Translations under genes and position numbers: made by a program
Notes under the pieces: generated by a model
The model's database searches: none
What the model was told of the DNA's origin: nothing
The model's input: only the letters and a program-made list of their open reading frames with translations
Part shown: piece by piece, positions 1-11,428 of the stretch
How the letters are laid out: each line of letters begins with the position of its first letter
How positions within the stretch are numbered: position 1 is the first letter of the stretch
From: Rhynchonema sp. JSB1_4
Lineage: Eukaryota > Nematoda > Chromadorea > Monhysterida > Xyalidae
Direction: 5' to 3'
Assembly (NCBI GenBank): GCA_030248065.1
Contig: JASAMV010007963.1
Span: forward strand, 1-64,000
DNA length: 64,000 bases

Positions 1-58
1 AGCCGATGTCGAATCAGGTGATCGGTATCTCCGATGGGTTCGGTTTTGGCCAGCGCAC

Positions 59-300
59 TCAGAATTCAACTCTGTAGTCGAAGATTGCACGGTCAGTTGG
101 CATTTCTTTTCGAGCATCTTTTACAGTTGTCCGCATATAAATTTTACGCCTGTCAAACCCCGACATTGTGTCTGTGAAGTGTGAATCAAGACAGATTCCG
201 TCAGACGGGGGCAGGTCATCTGGTTTTGGGTATCCCTCTGGTGGCACGCCCACGCATTGGGCATGATAACAGCATCTTATCACCCACTTGTACACGTCAA
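59..300 (-). CDS. Putative 3'-terminal exon of an unrecognised minus-strand gene
   Basis: An open reading frame of 80 codons ends in a stop at 59-61. It begins after a possible acceptor at 300, where the minus strand reads ...AGTCAGTCAG then exon. The peptide is hydrophilic, with a CC pair and a further Cys near its start, a Pro/Asp-rich middle, and the ending FDYRVEF. No family was recognised. A copy of the recurrent GAAACATCA motif lies about 10 nt upstream of the acceptor, as it does at many confirmed splice sites in this window; that is mild support. No upstream coding exon was found between 300 and 970, so the gene may be tiny, broken, or spurious. Confidence 0.3.
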
Positions 301-970
301 CTGACTGACTTGATGTTTCATAGTGACTGAGTTGAATGTCATTGTCAGCAAATAATTTTGTTCAAAATAATAATAATCGTTCAGGTGAATCAACCAAAGA
401 CGCTCGCAACAGTGACGTATTCGCGGCTCGTTTTACACAGAATGGATCTGATATAGTGCAGTTGTTGTTGAATAAATCGGTTGATTAGATTTGCAAAATT
501 GCACTCTGTATCGTTTGTTGTGACGAGAATCCATCAGCCAAAGTTGATTTGTGATCTGATTATTTGTGCATTCTACATGATAATTTTTTTGGTGTTTGCT
601 TGTCTGTTTACACCTATTCTGTTCCGTTGTTTCATTTTGGTGCCCGGTGGGACAGTATTGATGTTATTCAATGTCAGTACAAACCTAACCCAGTTCATTC
701 CGGGTTGTTATTTTATCTTGTGTGTTTTGTTTTTTGTCAAACGCATTTGCAATCATATGAATTTCCCTCAGGTATTATTTCTTGTTTATTTCGTTCGCGG
801 GTGCAATGACTTCTTTTTTTTCTGGTAAATAAGGTCAAGTCTACAAATAGGTTTGCCACTTCGTGAATAATGGGGTTTTATCCCAGCTACTCAAGTATCC
901 AGTACATCTGTGGTCAAAGTCATTGTAATATACTTTTTATAATTTCATTTTCAACATTGAATTTTCAGCC
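301..970. other. Non-coding stretch upstream of the P450 gene
   Basis: This is AT-rich sequence with long T runs. It contains hydrophobic plus-strand frames that look like by-products of T-richness. The P450 start codon at 971 directly follows ...TTTTCAGCC, which could be the acceptor of an intron in the 5' UTR. No convincing TATA box or other promoter element was identified. Confidence 0.4.
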
Positions 971-3900
971 ATGCCCCGAGGTTTGCAACGATCAGTTACA
1001 GGGTTGCTGCAAAGATGTGTATCGTCCGCAGCTGCAGTGGAGAGCGCACGTGCGTTCGACGAGATACCGCGACTTCGGAGTCACCCTGTAGTGGGCACAT
1101 TGCCCTTGTATAGATTAGGTTGGCTGTCTTTTTTATTTTTGTTGGGACTTTCTTCTTGCGGGCTATGCGGTCGATGCGAACAAGCAATCAACCTCCTCGC
1201 ATATTGCACAAGTGCACTTCTGCTTCATGAGAAACATTTTTGTTCGAAATCGGCATAGTTTGTGAACTATTTTCTGTCGTGCACCAACCATATCGTTGGT
1301 GGGGCGGATTATTTTTTTGATCAGTAAAATTATTTGAACACAAATGTTTCTTATTTTTGGCTTCGTGCACCTGAATTTTTCTTCATGCTTTCAATAGGTC
1401 CGTACTCTGTCCAGAACTACGCTGAAGCTCTATATGACATTCGGTCGAGATACGGCCCATTGGTATTGGACCACAGGGGATGGGGTCGGGAACTCGGTGT
1501 GTTTCGTGATTTTATTTATGTAAAATTTCAACTTTTACACATAAATTATTTAGGTTCTGCACGTTTTCGACCCGGAGGATGCGCGCACGCTTTTTGCCAA
1601 CGAGGGCACCCACCCGCAGATCGAGCCGCTGCAGGAAACGGCACAGTTGTACAGGAAAATGAGACAGTTCAGTCTGGGACTGGGCAATATGTGAGTTTCA
1701 GGGTGGAATTTCGAAACAAAACAATGGTTTCTGACATACACATTTTTTGGATGCCGATACCCGACATTGCCCGATCCCTGGTCGCAGTGCTTGATGTGTG
1801 ACATCAGCTTGTTGGCTCCACGTGTTGTTATCCATGTACGTCCTATGTACATGTACCAATTCAGGCAGTCCGAATGCTCAACCAGATGCCTGATTTTCTC
1901 ACGGAAACTCACGACTAAATAGCTCGATTCGACCGATTGCCAAGCTTGATAATCATCGCAGAATGTTTTTTTAGCACTTCGCAGTTGTGGTGACCGAAAA
2001 TGTTTTGTATTATTCATGTGAGGATGCAGTGGGTGCTATTTTTGGTACGACACATTCAAAAGCCCAAAATCGATAAACAAATCCCCTAATTTCCGCCCTG
2101 ATTACTTCAGGAACGGTGCCGAATGGTATCGACTTCGTTCGGCCGTGCAACAGGCAATGATGCGGCCGGCCGCCGTCAAGAAGTACTTCCCCTTGGTGAA
2201 TCAGGTTAGGCTGCTCGTGTTTGAGGTTTCGTGCGTTGGTGCACTGGTTTGGCTGGTTGTGCACCTGTAAACGAGCCCAGGCGGCTGGTGAATCTGGTGT
2301 TTTGAACTCTTGTAATTTTTTCATGACTTCTCACGTAAAACTTGTAAGCCGGTCGGTTGCGGTTTCTCCTTCTCTTGATCGAGTCCGTGTCGCTTTTTCA
2401 CACCATCGATTTTAAATTCACTCTTGTTATCAATTTGGGTCAGCGTTCTATGCTTTCCATTTTAAGCTTCCGGGGCTCTATTCATTTTCCCTCGGAAAAA
2501 GCCGATAAAACGGGCTTCTTAGCTCACGAGTTACCGGACCATGTGGTTTGTCGTACAAAGCAACCTTCCCCACGACATTCAGGTTGCAATCGATCTAACC
2601 AACCATATTGCCGCAGTCGCTAGCGCGCAGGGTGAAGTGGATGCACTCAGAAGATTGATATCGAGATGGAGTTTGGAATGTGAGCGGTGCACGTTGTATT
2701 TCAGTTTTGTGAAATTATCGCTCATCGATCACGTAAACAGACGTATTGTTCTTTTCAAGTTATGCATTTCTTTTACATCACGGAACATTTCCTTGCCCAA
2801 AAATACATCCACAAAATTGTTTGCCCACTTCCAGCCTCCGGCCTACCAGTGTTCGAGAAGCGTCTTGGCGCGCTTGAATTATCAGGCGATTCAGTGTCCT
2901 GGGCACATCGCATGCTGGATGCAAACTCGGAAATGTTCATAATTTCGGGGAAATTGAAATTCTTGGTACCGATTTGGCGATACTTGACGACACCCAGCTG
3001 GAGAAAACTTGGTCACAGCTGAGGATTTGTTTTATCGGTTAGATTTTGTTTTAATTTTTCATATTTTTGCACAAAAGTTTTTGGTTTGTCATTGTTCCAG
3101 TGAAGCGCGTCAACTTATCAACGAGGCCGTCAGTCGTATGCAAGAAGCGGCCAAGCAAACCGACAAGTCTCCTGACAGCAGAGAGTTAATGTTCATGAAT
3201 TACTTGGTGCGTAATGAGATACTGGCTAATTTTTATCGTCTCGCCTAAAAAATCTCGTTTATTTTTATCCATCATGCTCAGGTGAATCGAGACGAACTGT
3301 CCAAAGAAGACGTTACTATAATTGCGTTCTCGTTGTTTGGCGACGGACTCAACACGGTCAGTGTTTTCATTCATCTCTCTATTCAACTTTGAAAAATGTT
3401 TCTTTGGCTGCGTTTTTAGACACGAAGCAATTATGCCTTTGCTGCGTTAGCGTCCCTGAGCGAAAACTCAAAGTGATTCAAAACACAAACAATCATTCGA
3501 ATTTACAACTCGTCCACTTTGCAGACCGCACCCACGTTGATCTACAATCTGTACTGTTTGGGCGCCAACCCTGAAGCACAAAGGCGATTGTATGAAGAAC
3601 TGAGTGCTGTGGATGAGGCAGACTTGAGTGGGGATTTGTTGTCGCGATTAAAGTACGGTTTGGTTTTGTTTATAATTTTAGATTTTTATGATGATCATGA
3701 TTGTGAAACGTTAGCTTTCCTGTCGTCAATTGCATAGTGCACCAAGTCATCGCCAGGCGAATGCGCCACACAGCTCCGTAATCTAAATACAATACCAATC
3801 TAACCTAAACGATGTATTTACAGGATCTTATTTTTTTCATATAAAAAAAGAGCGCCCATGTCTGAAATGAACTTTTTCCATTTGCCCATCATCAGGTACC

Positions 3901-6900
3901 TGAACGCGTGCATCAAGGAGTCCTTCCGTCTGTACCCAATCGGCACGGATGTCAGTCGTATCCCGGCCAACGATGTCGTGCTCAGCGGGGATAATGTGCC
4001 CAAAGGGGGTGCGTTCCGGTGGGAAAAAAGGATTTGAAGTTGTTCTTGTGGACTTGTCGATTCGTGCTGGTTTGATCATTGGTAGCGTTAGAGGTCGGGT
4101 ATCCGACTGCCGACGTCTGACATCTCCTGTAGAAGTTATAAGCTGACATCTGATTACCCGACAGCTAAGAAAAAAGCCGACACCCGACATCCCGCTAGCC
4201 TTAATCGTTGGCACACTCGACGGCGCAAAGTGGCGCGTAACATGACACAAATGAAACTGGAACTGTTGCACACAATTCTCATTTACTCCCTGGTGTTTCA
4301 TTAATTGGAGCAGAGATGCCAGAAAACATGATGAACCGAGTGATTGCTTGGCCTTTTCAATAAGTGCTGCCAGTAACATGTAACCCCGGCACGAGTGACT
4401 GACTACTACGTTTGGGTGACAGAGCGTAATTGAGCAACACTTACCCATTCACAAACGTTTCATAAAAAAGGCCGGGAAACATGTATTTTAGTGTAAGACT
4501 GCTGCACCGCGGCCGCCGACACATATACATACAAGACACAAGTACTCATCACAAACACGAAACACAACCATGGCATGAACGGTTAGCAAACGACAAAAGA
4601 ACAATGTGAATATTCAAGGCGTAGTTTGCCTGTAACTTGAAAAGAACAATACGTTTATACGATCGATGACACAAAACAGCGATAATTTCACAAAACTGAA
4701 ATGGAACATGCACCGCTCACATTCCAAACTCCATCTAGATATCAATCTTCTAAACGCATCCACTTCACCTTGCGCGCTAGCAACTGCGGCGATATGGTTG
4801 GTTAGATCGATGGCAACCAGAATGTCGTGGGGAAGGTTGCTTTGTACAACCATGTTCCGGTAACTCACCAGTGAGCTAATAAGCTCGTTTTACCGGCTTT
4901 TTTCAAAAAAAAAAGCGAATAGAGCCCCGGAGGCTTAAGATAGAAACCACAGAACGCTGGCCCAAGTTGATAATATGAGTAAATTTAAAATAGATGGTGC
5001 GAAACGTGACATGGACACGATGAAGGGAAGGAGAAACCGCAATCGACCGGCACATGAGAAAGATGTCACAAAAATATTACACGAGTTCAAAACAGCAGAT
5101 TCACCACCCGAATGGGCATGTTCTACAGGTGCACAACCAGCCAACCGGTGCACCAATGCACGAAACCTCAAACACGAACAGCCTAACCTGATTCACCGAG
5201 AGGAAGTACTTCTTGACGGCGGCCGGCCGCATTGCATTGATATCGCGATGCAATAAAATAAAATGAAAAGTGATTTGCGAGTAGATATAAGGATAACCAG
5301 TAAAATTCAGTGGTCGGGCATCTACGATTGCTGCTGACTGTGCACGATTTGATGCAAATTCGGTTGAAATGCACGACATGTGGTTCCCCCCCCCCTGATA
5401 TCGAATCTATCGGCGTTATCGTCATTCATTCTGTCGCATTCCGAGCACCATCCTGACATCGTCGATCAATTCGCTCCATTTGAGCGGTTGAATGCGCGCT
5501 CGCAACCCAACAGGCGCATTGTCTCGATACCAAATGAGCCATTCAAGCGATCGTAGCATTCTAGCGATCATCAAATGTTCCTCGAATCGGTCGCAGAACA
5601 GACAGCGATCCAATTCGTTGATTCGACCCGATTCGTCTATATTCACATTCAACACACGACTCCTTTGATTTGCTAGTTGTTCGAGTTTGTCCATCGCGTC
5701 GTCCAATTGACCCTCGTGCGCAAGATCGACCACGATTTGGTATTGGCTAAAGATCGAAGGTCAATGGGATGTCCTTGATATGATTCAGATCTTTTCACAA
5801 AAGCTCAGTGCCTGATGGTTCTACACTTTATTTAGCTTTACGGATCAGGCAACATTTTGAACCGAATAACATCTGACGGACACTCCTCAGTGCCGTTACC
5901 TTCGTATTCTCTCGTTCAACACATCGCCATATTTGAGCAGCCATCTATTCAGATTGTATGGTTGACGTGCATACTCTGCATCCGACAGTGGAGGTCGAAC
6001 ACTGAGCACACTCACAAATAGCAGCAGTGTACATGTGATCACGGTTGGGACTGCGGCAGACATGATGGCAATTTATTATATGTTGGGGTGCTTGTGAAAA
6101 AAGGATGTGAAAAGAAGCTAAAAGATGGACAAAAATATGAACTGATCAGTATGTTGCGGATAGGGGCCGATCACTAAGTTCGCTAACTATTTTCCCGTCG
6201 GTGACCAAAGCCAACACTGTCGCAGCAGCACTGCAGCTCTACTATTCAATTTTTTGAGAACTGAGACATCTCAATTCCTGTGCGGCTCTATCGTTCACTC
6301 AATTATCTTTGCAGACTCCCTGCGAGATCAACATGGGCCCGGAGTTGTTGAGTCCCGACGTGTTCGATGGTCCGACCGAATTCCGACCCGAGCGCTGGTT
6401 GCGTGACTCGAACGCATTCGTCGGCAAACACATACACCCGTTCGTATTGACACCGTTCGGCCATGGACCTCGTATGTGTGCTGGTGCGTGTGTGGCGCAT
6501 TGGGTTAACTAGGTTGTGAGTGGGGTTGCAGCGGGTTCGAATCCGTTTGGGAGACGGCATAATGAAAACCTTTGGTGTTTTTCGTTCAATGTTCCTGCGC
6601 TTTTTTCAACTCCTGGTTGCATTGTTCGAGCCTTTTTTTCTAAAGTTTACTTTGTTATTTCGTCAGCGATTCGATGTCAGTTGCTCTAAAGCATTTGTGG
6701 CTCTGTTCGCAACATGAAAGCGCCACTTTATCCAGCACCACAAATGTTTTCACGAGTTTGTTTATTCACGCCAATTTGCTGTCGATTCCAAATATAGTGC
6801 GTTCGAAAATATTGCCAAACAACTCCACTCATCTGCACTCTTGTTGACCAGGTCGTCGGTTCGCGGAGCAAGACCTGCGCGTCGTGTTGTTCCATTTGGT

Positions 6901-7033
6901 GCGACGTTTCAACATCGAATATCTGGCACCGAAACCGATGCGACAGAAAATGGAAAGTCTCTTGTTGCCGGCTGATGGATCATGTCGATTCGCGTTCACG
7001 CCAAGGCCCTTGTCAAGCTTGGGTTCAGTTTGA
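971..7033 (+). CDS. Mitochondrial-type cytochrome P450
   Basis: A heme-thiolate monooxygenase of about 516 residues. Twelve exons: 971-1118, 1398-1498, 1554-1690, 2111-2204, 2583-2679, 2835-3037, 3101-3206, 3282-3356, 3525-3652, 3896-4008, 6315-6483, 6852-7033. Visible family marks are an Arg/Ser-rich N-terminus consistent with a mitochondrial presequence, the I-helix stretch FGDGLNTT (about residue 314), the ExxR motif KESFRLYP (about 371), FRPERWL, and the heme loop [18 protein letters not shown] with the ligand Cys near 455. Mitochondrial-clan enzymes take electrons from adrenodoxin and act on steroids, vitamin D-like compounds or xenobiotics; the substrate here is unknown. Two points need one base removed to keep frame: exon 6 near 3010 and the end of exon 10 in a G run at 4005-4009. 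These may be sequencing errors or real lesions. Intron 10 (4009-6314) holds an inverted copy of exons 4-5 and an antisense gene. Confidence 0.93.
2152..2763 (+). repeat. Left arm of an inverted duplication inside the P450 gene
   Basis: This segment covers the end of exon 4, the following intron, exon 5 and the start of the next intron. It reappears in reverse orientation at about 4622-5245. Shared landmarks include the GCGGCCGGCC stretch of exon 4, the exon 5 coding frame, and the downstream TATTGTTCTTTTCAAGTTA. This arm carries the functional splice sites, so it is taken as the original. Confidence 0.85.
4070..4205. repeat. ACCCGACA-rich small repeat element
   Basis: A short unit bounded by GGTAGCGTTAGAG on the left and CGCTAGCCTTAATC on the right. 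The interior has repeated CCGACA/CCCGACAT words and an AAGAAAAAAGCCGACA segment that is also found at 59758-60056. It looks like a small dispersed element; the exact ends and target duplication were not resolved. Confidence 0.45.
4622..5245 (-). pseudogene. Inverted partial copy of P450 exons 4-5
   Basis: On the minus strand this repeats the 2152-2763 segment, including a nearly unchanged exon 5 frame ([20 protein letters not shown] instead of ...VDAL). The exon 5 acceptor CATTCAG of the parent reads CATTCTG here, so the AG is lost and the copy is unlikely to splice as an exon. The two arms are about 1.9 kb apart and could pair in the pre-mRNA, or recombine to invert exons 6-10. Confidence 0.8.
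5422..6063 (-). CDS. Nested antisense gene for a small predicted secreted protein
   Basis: Two exons lie inside P450 intron 10 on the opposite strand: 5900-6063 and 5422-5746. Donor CGAAG|GTAACG and acceptor TCTTTAG|CC join in phase (54 codons plus 2 nt, then 1 nt plus 108 codons including the stop) to give about 162 residues. The N-terminus [20 protein letters not shown] is a good signal peptide, with likely cleavage around residues 20-25. The rest is Arg/Leu/Asp-rich and probably helical, with one CLFC cysteine pair near position 105. There is no membrane segment after the signal. No family was recognised; a secreted regulator or a lineage-specific protein are both possible. Matching phase, the signal peptide and the clean stop make chance unlikely, but expression is unknown. 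Confidence 0.6.
6484..6560 (+). repeat. tRNA-derived (SINE-like) sequence at a splice donor
   Basis: The sequence begins at the GT donor of P450 intron 11. It reads GTGTGGCGCATTGGGTTAA (A-box like), followed by GCGGGTTCGAATCCG (B-box like) at the expected spacing. It resembles the reverse-strand sequence at 18598-18702. It does not fold into a convincing tRNA, so a SINE head or tRNA relic is the better reading. Confidence 0.5.
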
Positions 7034-7515
7034 AGTTGATGACATTTCTTGTGGTGCTACTTTCATCATGAATGCACAGTTTGCTTCTTTATTTTGTACA
7101 TGTGACAGTGTTGCTCGCTAGTCACTTTTATCTTGTATGACATGGTTCAAAATATATTTATGTTTCGACTTTTTGGACGGAAATCACTTTTCGACATTTT
7201 CCATTCGTGCCTTTTTCAGTTTTGGCTGATTCATCTCAGTGACAGTATTGTGTATATTTGGTGCACAGAAAATCAAATTTGTCAGAGTTCTTCGTGCAAG
7301 TGTGTGACTGCACATTGACATTTGGGTGGAGTAAACGATCTAAAGTATGGTTTGAATTTTATGAAAGAACATCGTTGTGGGTCACAAATTATCCCGACCA
7401 AACCAGTTATTTTATCAACTGCTTTGAAAAATGTTTCACTTTTATCATATAAGTAATCCGTATTTTTAAAGATTTAGTATCACTGTTTTCAGCTGCCTGA
7501 AGACAAACTAAAAAG
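7034..7515. other. Intergenic spacer between P450 and PAAF1
   Basis: T-rich sequence holding the P450 3' end and the PAAF1 promoter. No canonical AATAAA was seen close after the P450 stop. No repeat family found elsewhere in the window was recognised here. Confidence 0.5.
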
Positions 7516-10500
7516 ATGAGCGGACAAATCACAGTGCAACCGGACTGGAATCAAGCTGTCAAGTTGGTGCAAATTTTCTTTGGACCAATGCGCATCAGGG
7601 GAAGTTCAATAATGACAACGTGTATTCGGGGCAGTAAAGATGGCATGAATCGCTTGGATGCTGTTTGTGCATGCGCTTTGTGGATCAGGCATGAAAGAAT
7701 TTGCCAATGAGGAGTTGCCGCAGGATGCATTTGATTCATTTGCTTGAAGGACGTGTATTCTCACAACAACAAAGTGTTGCTGTTTTGCAGAGAGCGCGAC
7801 TCTTCGTTCTGGTTGTCCTACAAAAGTAATCAAACGTCAATCCATTCCAAAGTCAAGGTCGTGTGTGACAACGACAAAATCGCGCTGATGACAGACGATG
7901 CGTGTTTTGAGTGTGAATTGCTAAAAGCGGTTAGTGGATGGACACTGGGCAATTTGGTAAAACTATTGGGTGTGATGGGCGAACCTTACTCAATACTGCC
8001 GGATTCAGCTTCGTGTGACGGAAAAAGAGCCGGGGCAAAAGCAGCGGCCACTCAAACAAATATGAAATTGGGCAGGTGTAGTCTTAGGCCTAATCCCGAT
8101 CATAATGTCCAAGTTACAAGCTGGATAATGTTTTTCTCAGCTGTTTTTCCATCGCTGCTTTGTCCGAACTCCTGAGTTTCACGCCCACTTGTAATTATAC
8201 CCGGAAGATGTTTTGTCCCCTGCATTTCAGCGGTCATCAATTGTTAGATGCACTACGTTGCAAGTTTCCGTGAAACAAATTAATCAACAAGCACCTTGTA
8301 TTTAATATCAGGTTCTGATGTACCACACGGACATGCAAATCATTTTTCCACGATTCCCCGCTTTTCAACATCTTTCAGCACCAACTTCGTGTCAAGTACG
8401 ACCCAAACAAGCAGCCGGGCAACGCCGGTGACGGTCTAAGTCCGATCACGGTCACATTTGTGGTTCCGATTATGACATTCCAGCCGCATGGAGAGCAAAA
8501 TGTGAGTGCGTAAGTCTTGGAGTCCTGTCTGTTTGGTGAATTCGCACTGACGATGACCCCTGGCTTTTTGAAGAAGCGCACATTTGAAATGTGCCGCAGT
8601 GTACCTTATTTGGTTCTCCATTTCGACCTGTATTCACAGCCGGGCGGTGCATCAGGCGATCATCAGTGCCAATGCACCACCCCCATTTATCCACAGGTGA
8701 CCTGCCTGGATGTGAGCAATGGTGGTCTGGCTGCGAGTGCGTCCACAGCCGAACACAAAGTGCTCGTGTGGAATGTGGACGATGGACAGATACAGGTGTG
8801 CACATGAAGAAGATTATATGGGCATTTTCTCTCTTTGTTTCGCCGTGTGAAGTTGGTGTGAGTGTGATAGCAGCGCCAATTTGTGAGTGTTGGAGCAGAA
8901 CGGATCCGGTTATTGTGGACACATAATTGGGCGTCTTCTGATTGCATGCGCGAAATCGGTAAATTTCGTATTACGTACCATCAAAACCAAAAAGAGCACA
9001 AAAGAGCCACGCGATCAAACTATGGGTCTCAGCGCCAAGCCTGATGAGACACAGATGAGAACAGAATATAAAAGTTCAACCTCTAGTGAAACATCAGCCA
9101 GTCTGCATGGTTGCAGCGCACGCTTGACGGTCATCTATTGGACGTGACCGTGTGTCGATTCTTTCCATCGGGTCTGGTGCTGTGCACTGGCTCAATGGAC
9201 ATGACAATCAGGCTGTGGTCGATTGCGACGGGACACTGTGTGCGCACGTGCAAAGGACACAAACAGGGTGCAGGGGGGGATGTTGGGAAAGTTGGAAACC
9301 AAATCGTGTGAGCCGTTCAAAAAGATATATCTGACAGCAACACCAGTTACCGTACTGTTCTATCTCCGTTTCGGTCGCTCTGTTCCAAACACAGTGCATA
9401 GCCAACTGTGTTGATGTTTGAATTGGATATTCCAAGAATGAATGTGCTCTGAGGTAGCTTTAGCGTGCGAAACTGCAGCAGGCTTGTTTTGCTAGGTTTC
9501 AACAACAAAACTCGTCGAAATGTTCCAAACAATAAAACAGCTGCTAGAACTAAACACGACCACCCAGCTCTGACACAAGGGCAGTATGGTTGAAGTGCAA
9601 GGCTTGAGATCAAAACAGTTGTTACTCGGAAACTTGATGGCTGTTATTGCTGTCCAGGCTGTGTGCATTTCACCGTGAAGCATTTTGTGACATTACTTTC
9701 AATAACCTCACCACATTTCGGGCCCGAGCACAGGTCAACGCTTCCTCCACCCACACGCAGGTATCACGTCCGTGTGCATTGTCGGCGTCGGTCGTCAGAT
9801 TGTGTCCTCCAGCGACGATGGCACACTCAAATTGTGGACATGCGCGACCGGAAATGCTGGTTGGTGTTATTTTGGTAAAAATGAAGAGACATTGTGCCGC
9901 TTCGTGAAGAGTTCAATGCAACAAGTGGTAATTTTTGTCAAAATTCGTCGCTGTCTATCATTCCCCCGTGCACACAGACCAAACCGTAGCGTTGGAGAGT
10001 GGCCGTGTCACGTGTATGACATCAAACGATCAACAAATTGTGGCCGGTACATCGAATGGTCATGTGTTTGGCGTGAAGATTGACCCAGATGGGGATGGGG
10101 TCAAGTTGGGAATGGTGGGTTTGGGGATGGGTTCCGGTCTCATGGTGTGATATTGAGAATGTGCTCATGTGCGAACCGTCGACCGAAGTCAACTAGTGCC
10201 CTTGTTCAATGGCTGTTCTCTTCGCATAGTGTTAAACCGACCCTGAGTCGGCAAGGTGATGTATGATATCACTGCTGCCCCGCTGACCATGACCTGGTGC
10301 ACCGTCCGTCAGCTAACTTTCGCGCCCATTTTGGCTGCATCTGTATTATTTTCGAAGACCAGGAATTGTCAAATCTGAAAGATATGCAAACAGTTGCGCA
10401 CTTGGTTGTAAATATTCATGCCCCCCCCCTTTGCAGCCCTACCGTATCCACACCCCGTCCGAGCCCGACCCAATCACAGCGCTGTGTTGTGTGTCACGTG

Positions 10501-11428
10501 ACCAGCTGCTAGTCGGCACCGAGCACGCCACGTTGTGCCTGATTGATCAAGGCAACACGCTGACCGGCACAAGACACGAACCCAATCGTGGCGCTGTCAA
10601 GTGCATCGCCGCCAGTGCGACCATTGTGATGGTCGCATATGGTGGGTGAGAGTGAAACATCAGCCAGCTGGCCTCGTGTTGATGGTTTCATTTTGAGAGC
10701 ACGTTCATATTAACTTGTCTGGAAAGGGACTAGTATTTTCATATTTAAGGCCTAACTATACTTCGTTCTCTCAGAGAACAAAGAACAAATTCTCGCGCGC
10801 TGATTGGTCCACGTATGTTCAACAGCCAATCAGCGCGCGAGAATTTGTTCTTTGTTCTCTGAGAGAACGAAGTATAGTTAGGCCTTAACACCAACACACA
10901 CACACTGTCTATGAAACATCAGCGTTCCATGAACAAAACAGGCTTATATGTACAGCCTACTGATACATGGCGCGCAGTGGCGCGTCTCAATGCAGCTTCA
11001 CACAGTAAGCGTCATTCAAACTTTTGTCTTGTGCGTCACGAATACCTGTGTACTGACAACGATTAGCTGATGTTTCGCAGAGAGCGTGCATAATATCATG
11101 CCAGACATTGTTCTTCGCCACCCTTGGGCTTAGGCCTACATTGCGTATTTTAATAGGGGAGTTTGCAGCCTAAGCCTAAGCTTGAAACAAAGCTAATGAG
11201 CGCTGGACCCTAGTGAGCACTGGACCCTAATGATACACAACCCATTATTTCGCAGCCGATGGTTCGTGCCTGGTGATGCAAGCCAGTCAAGTCTGTTCAC
11301 CAGGCCCAATCGTTGATCTAACCGGCCCAGACTGTGACCCGATACACGCGCTTGTGTGTATTGGACAATATGTGTACACAACGTGTCGGGATGGCGCGGT
11401 CAGGGTGTATGCGGTGGAGGAATTCTGA
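7516..11428 (+). CDS. PAAF1: Proteasomal ATPase-associated factor 1, WD40 protein
   Basis: Nine exons: 7516-7562, 7791-7929, 8379-8501, 8697-8795, 9117-9267, 9761-9859, 9978-10099, 10437-10641, 11256-11428. All junctions keep phase and encode about 385 residues, close to the length of the vertebrate protein. The start MSGQITVQPDW fits the family N-terminus. WD40 repeats follow, seen as VTCLDVSNGGLAAS, a GHLLDVTVCRFFPSG repeat, MTIRLWSIATGHC and SSSDDGTLKLW. The C-terminus GPDCDPIHAL...TCRDGAVRVY matches the family end. By family knowledge PAAF1 binds proteasome 19S ATPase subunits, chiefly Rpt5/PSMC, and controls regulatory-particle assembly; it is cytosolic and nuclear. Intron 3 has an inverted motif pair near both ends, and intron 8 holds a palindromic transposon. 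Confidence 0.95.
8545..8668. repeat. Inverted motif pair bracketing PAAF1 intron 3
   Basis: CACTGACGATGACC at 8545-8558 and its inverted partner GGGCGGTGCATCAGG...ATCATCAGTG at 8642-8668 lie near the two ends of this 195-nt intron. The same pair, in the same order, occurs in D2HGDH intron 9 (18946-18974 and 19296-19322). It looks like the termini of a short element that makes up most of the intron. Confidence 0.6.
10745..10888. mobile_element. Near-perfect palindromic MITE with TTAA ends
   Basis: Two arms of about 62 nt (10745-10807 and 10827-10888) are almost exact inverted copies separated by about 19 nt. The ends read TTAAGGCCTAACTATAC and its complement, so TTAA may be the target duplication, as for piggyBac-type transposition. 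It sits in PAAF1 intron 8. High arm identity suggests a recent insertion. Confidence 0.8.

Noticed and set aside
481..828. A 115-codon plus-strand frame with many hydrophobic residues
   Set aside because: It starts without ATG, lies in T-rich DNA where Phe/Leu/Val codons arise by composition, and has no splice or promoter context.
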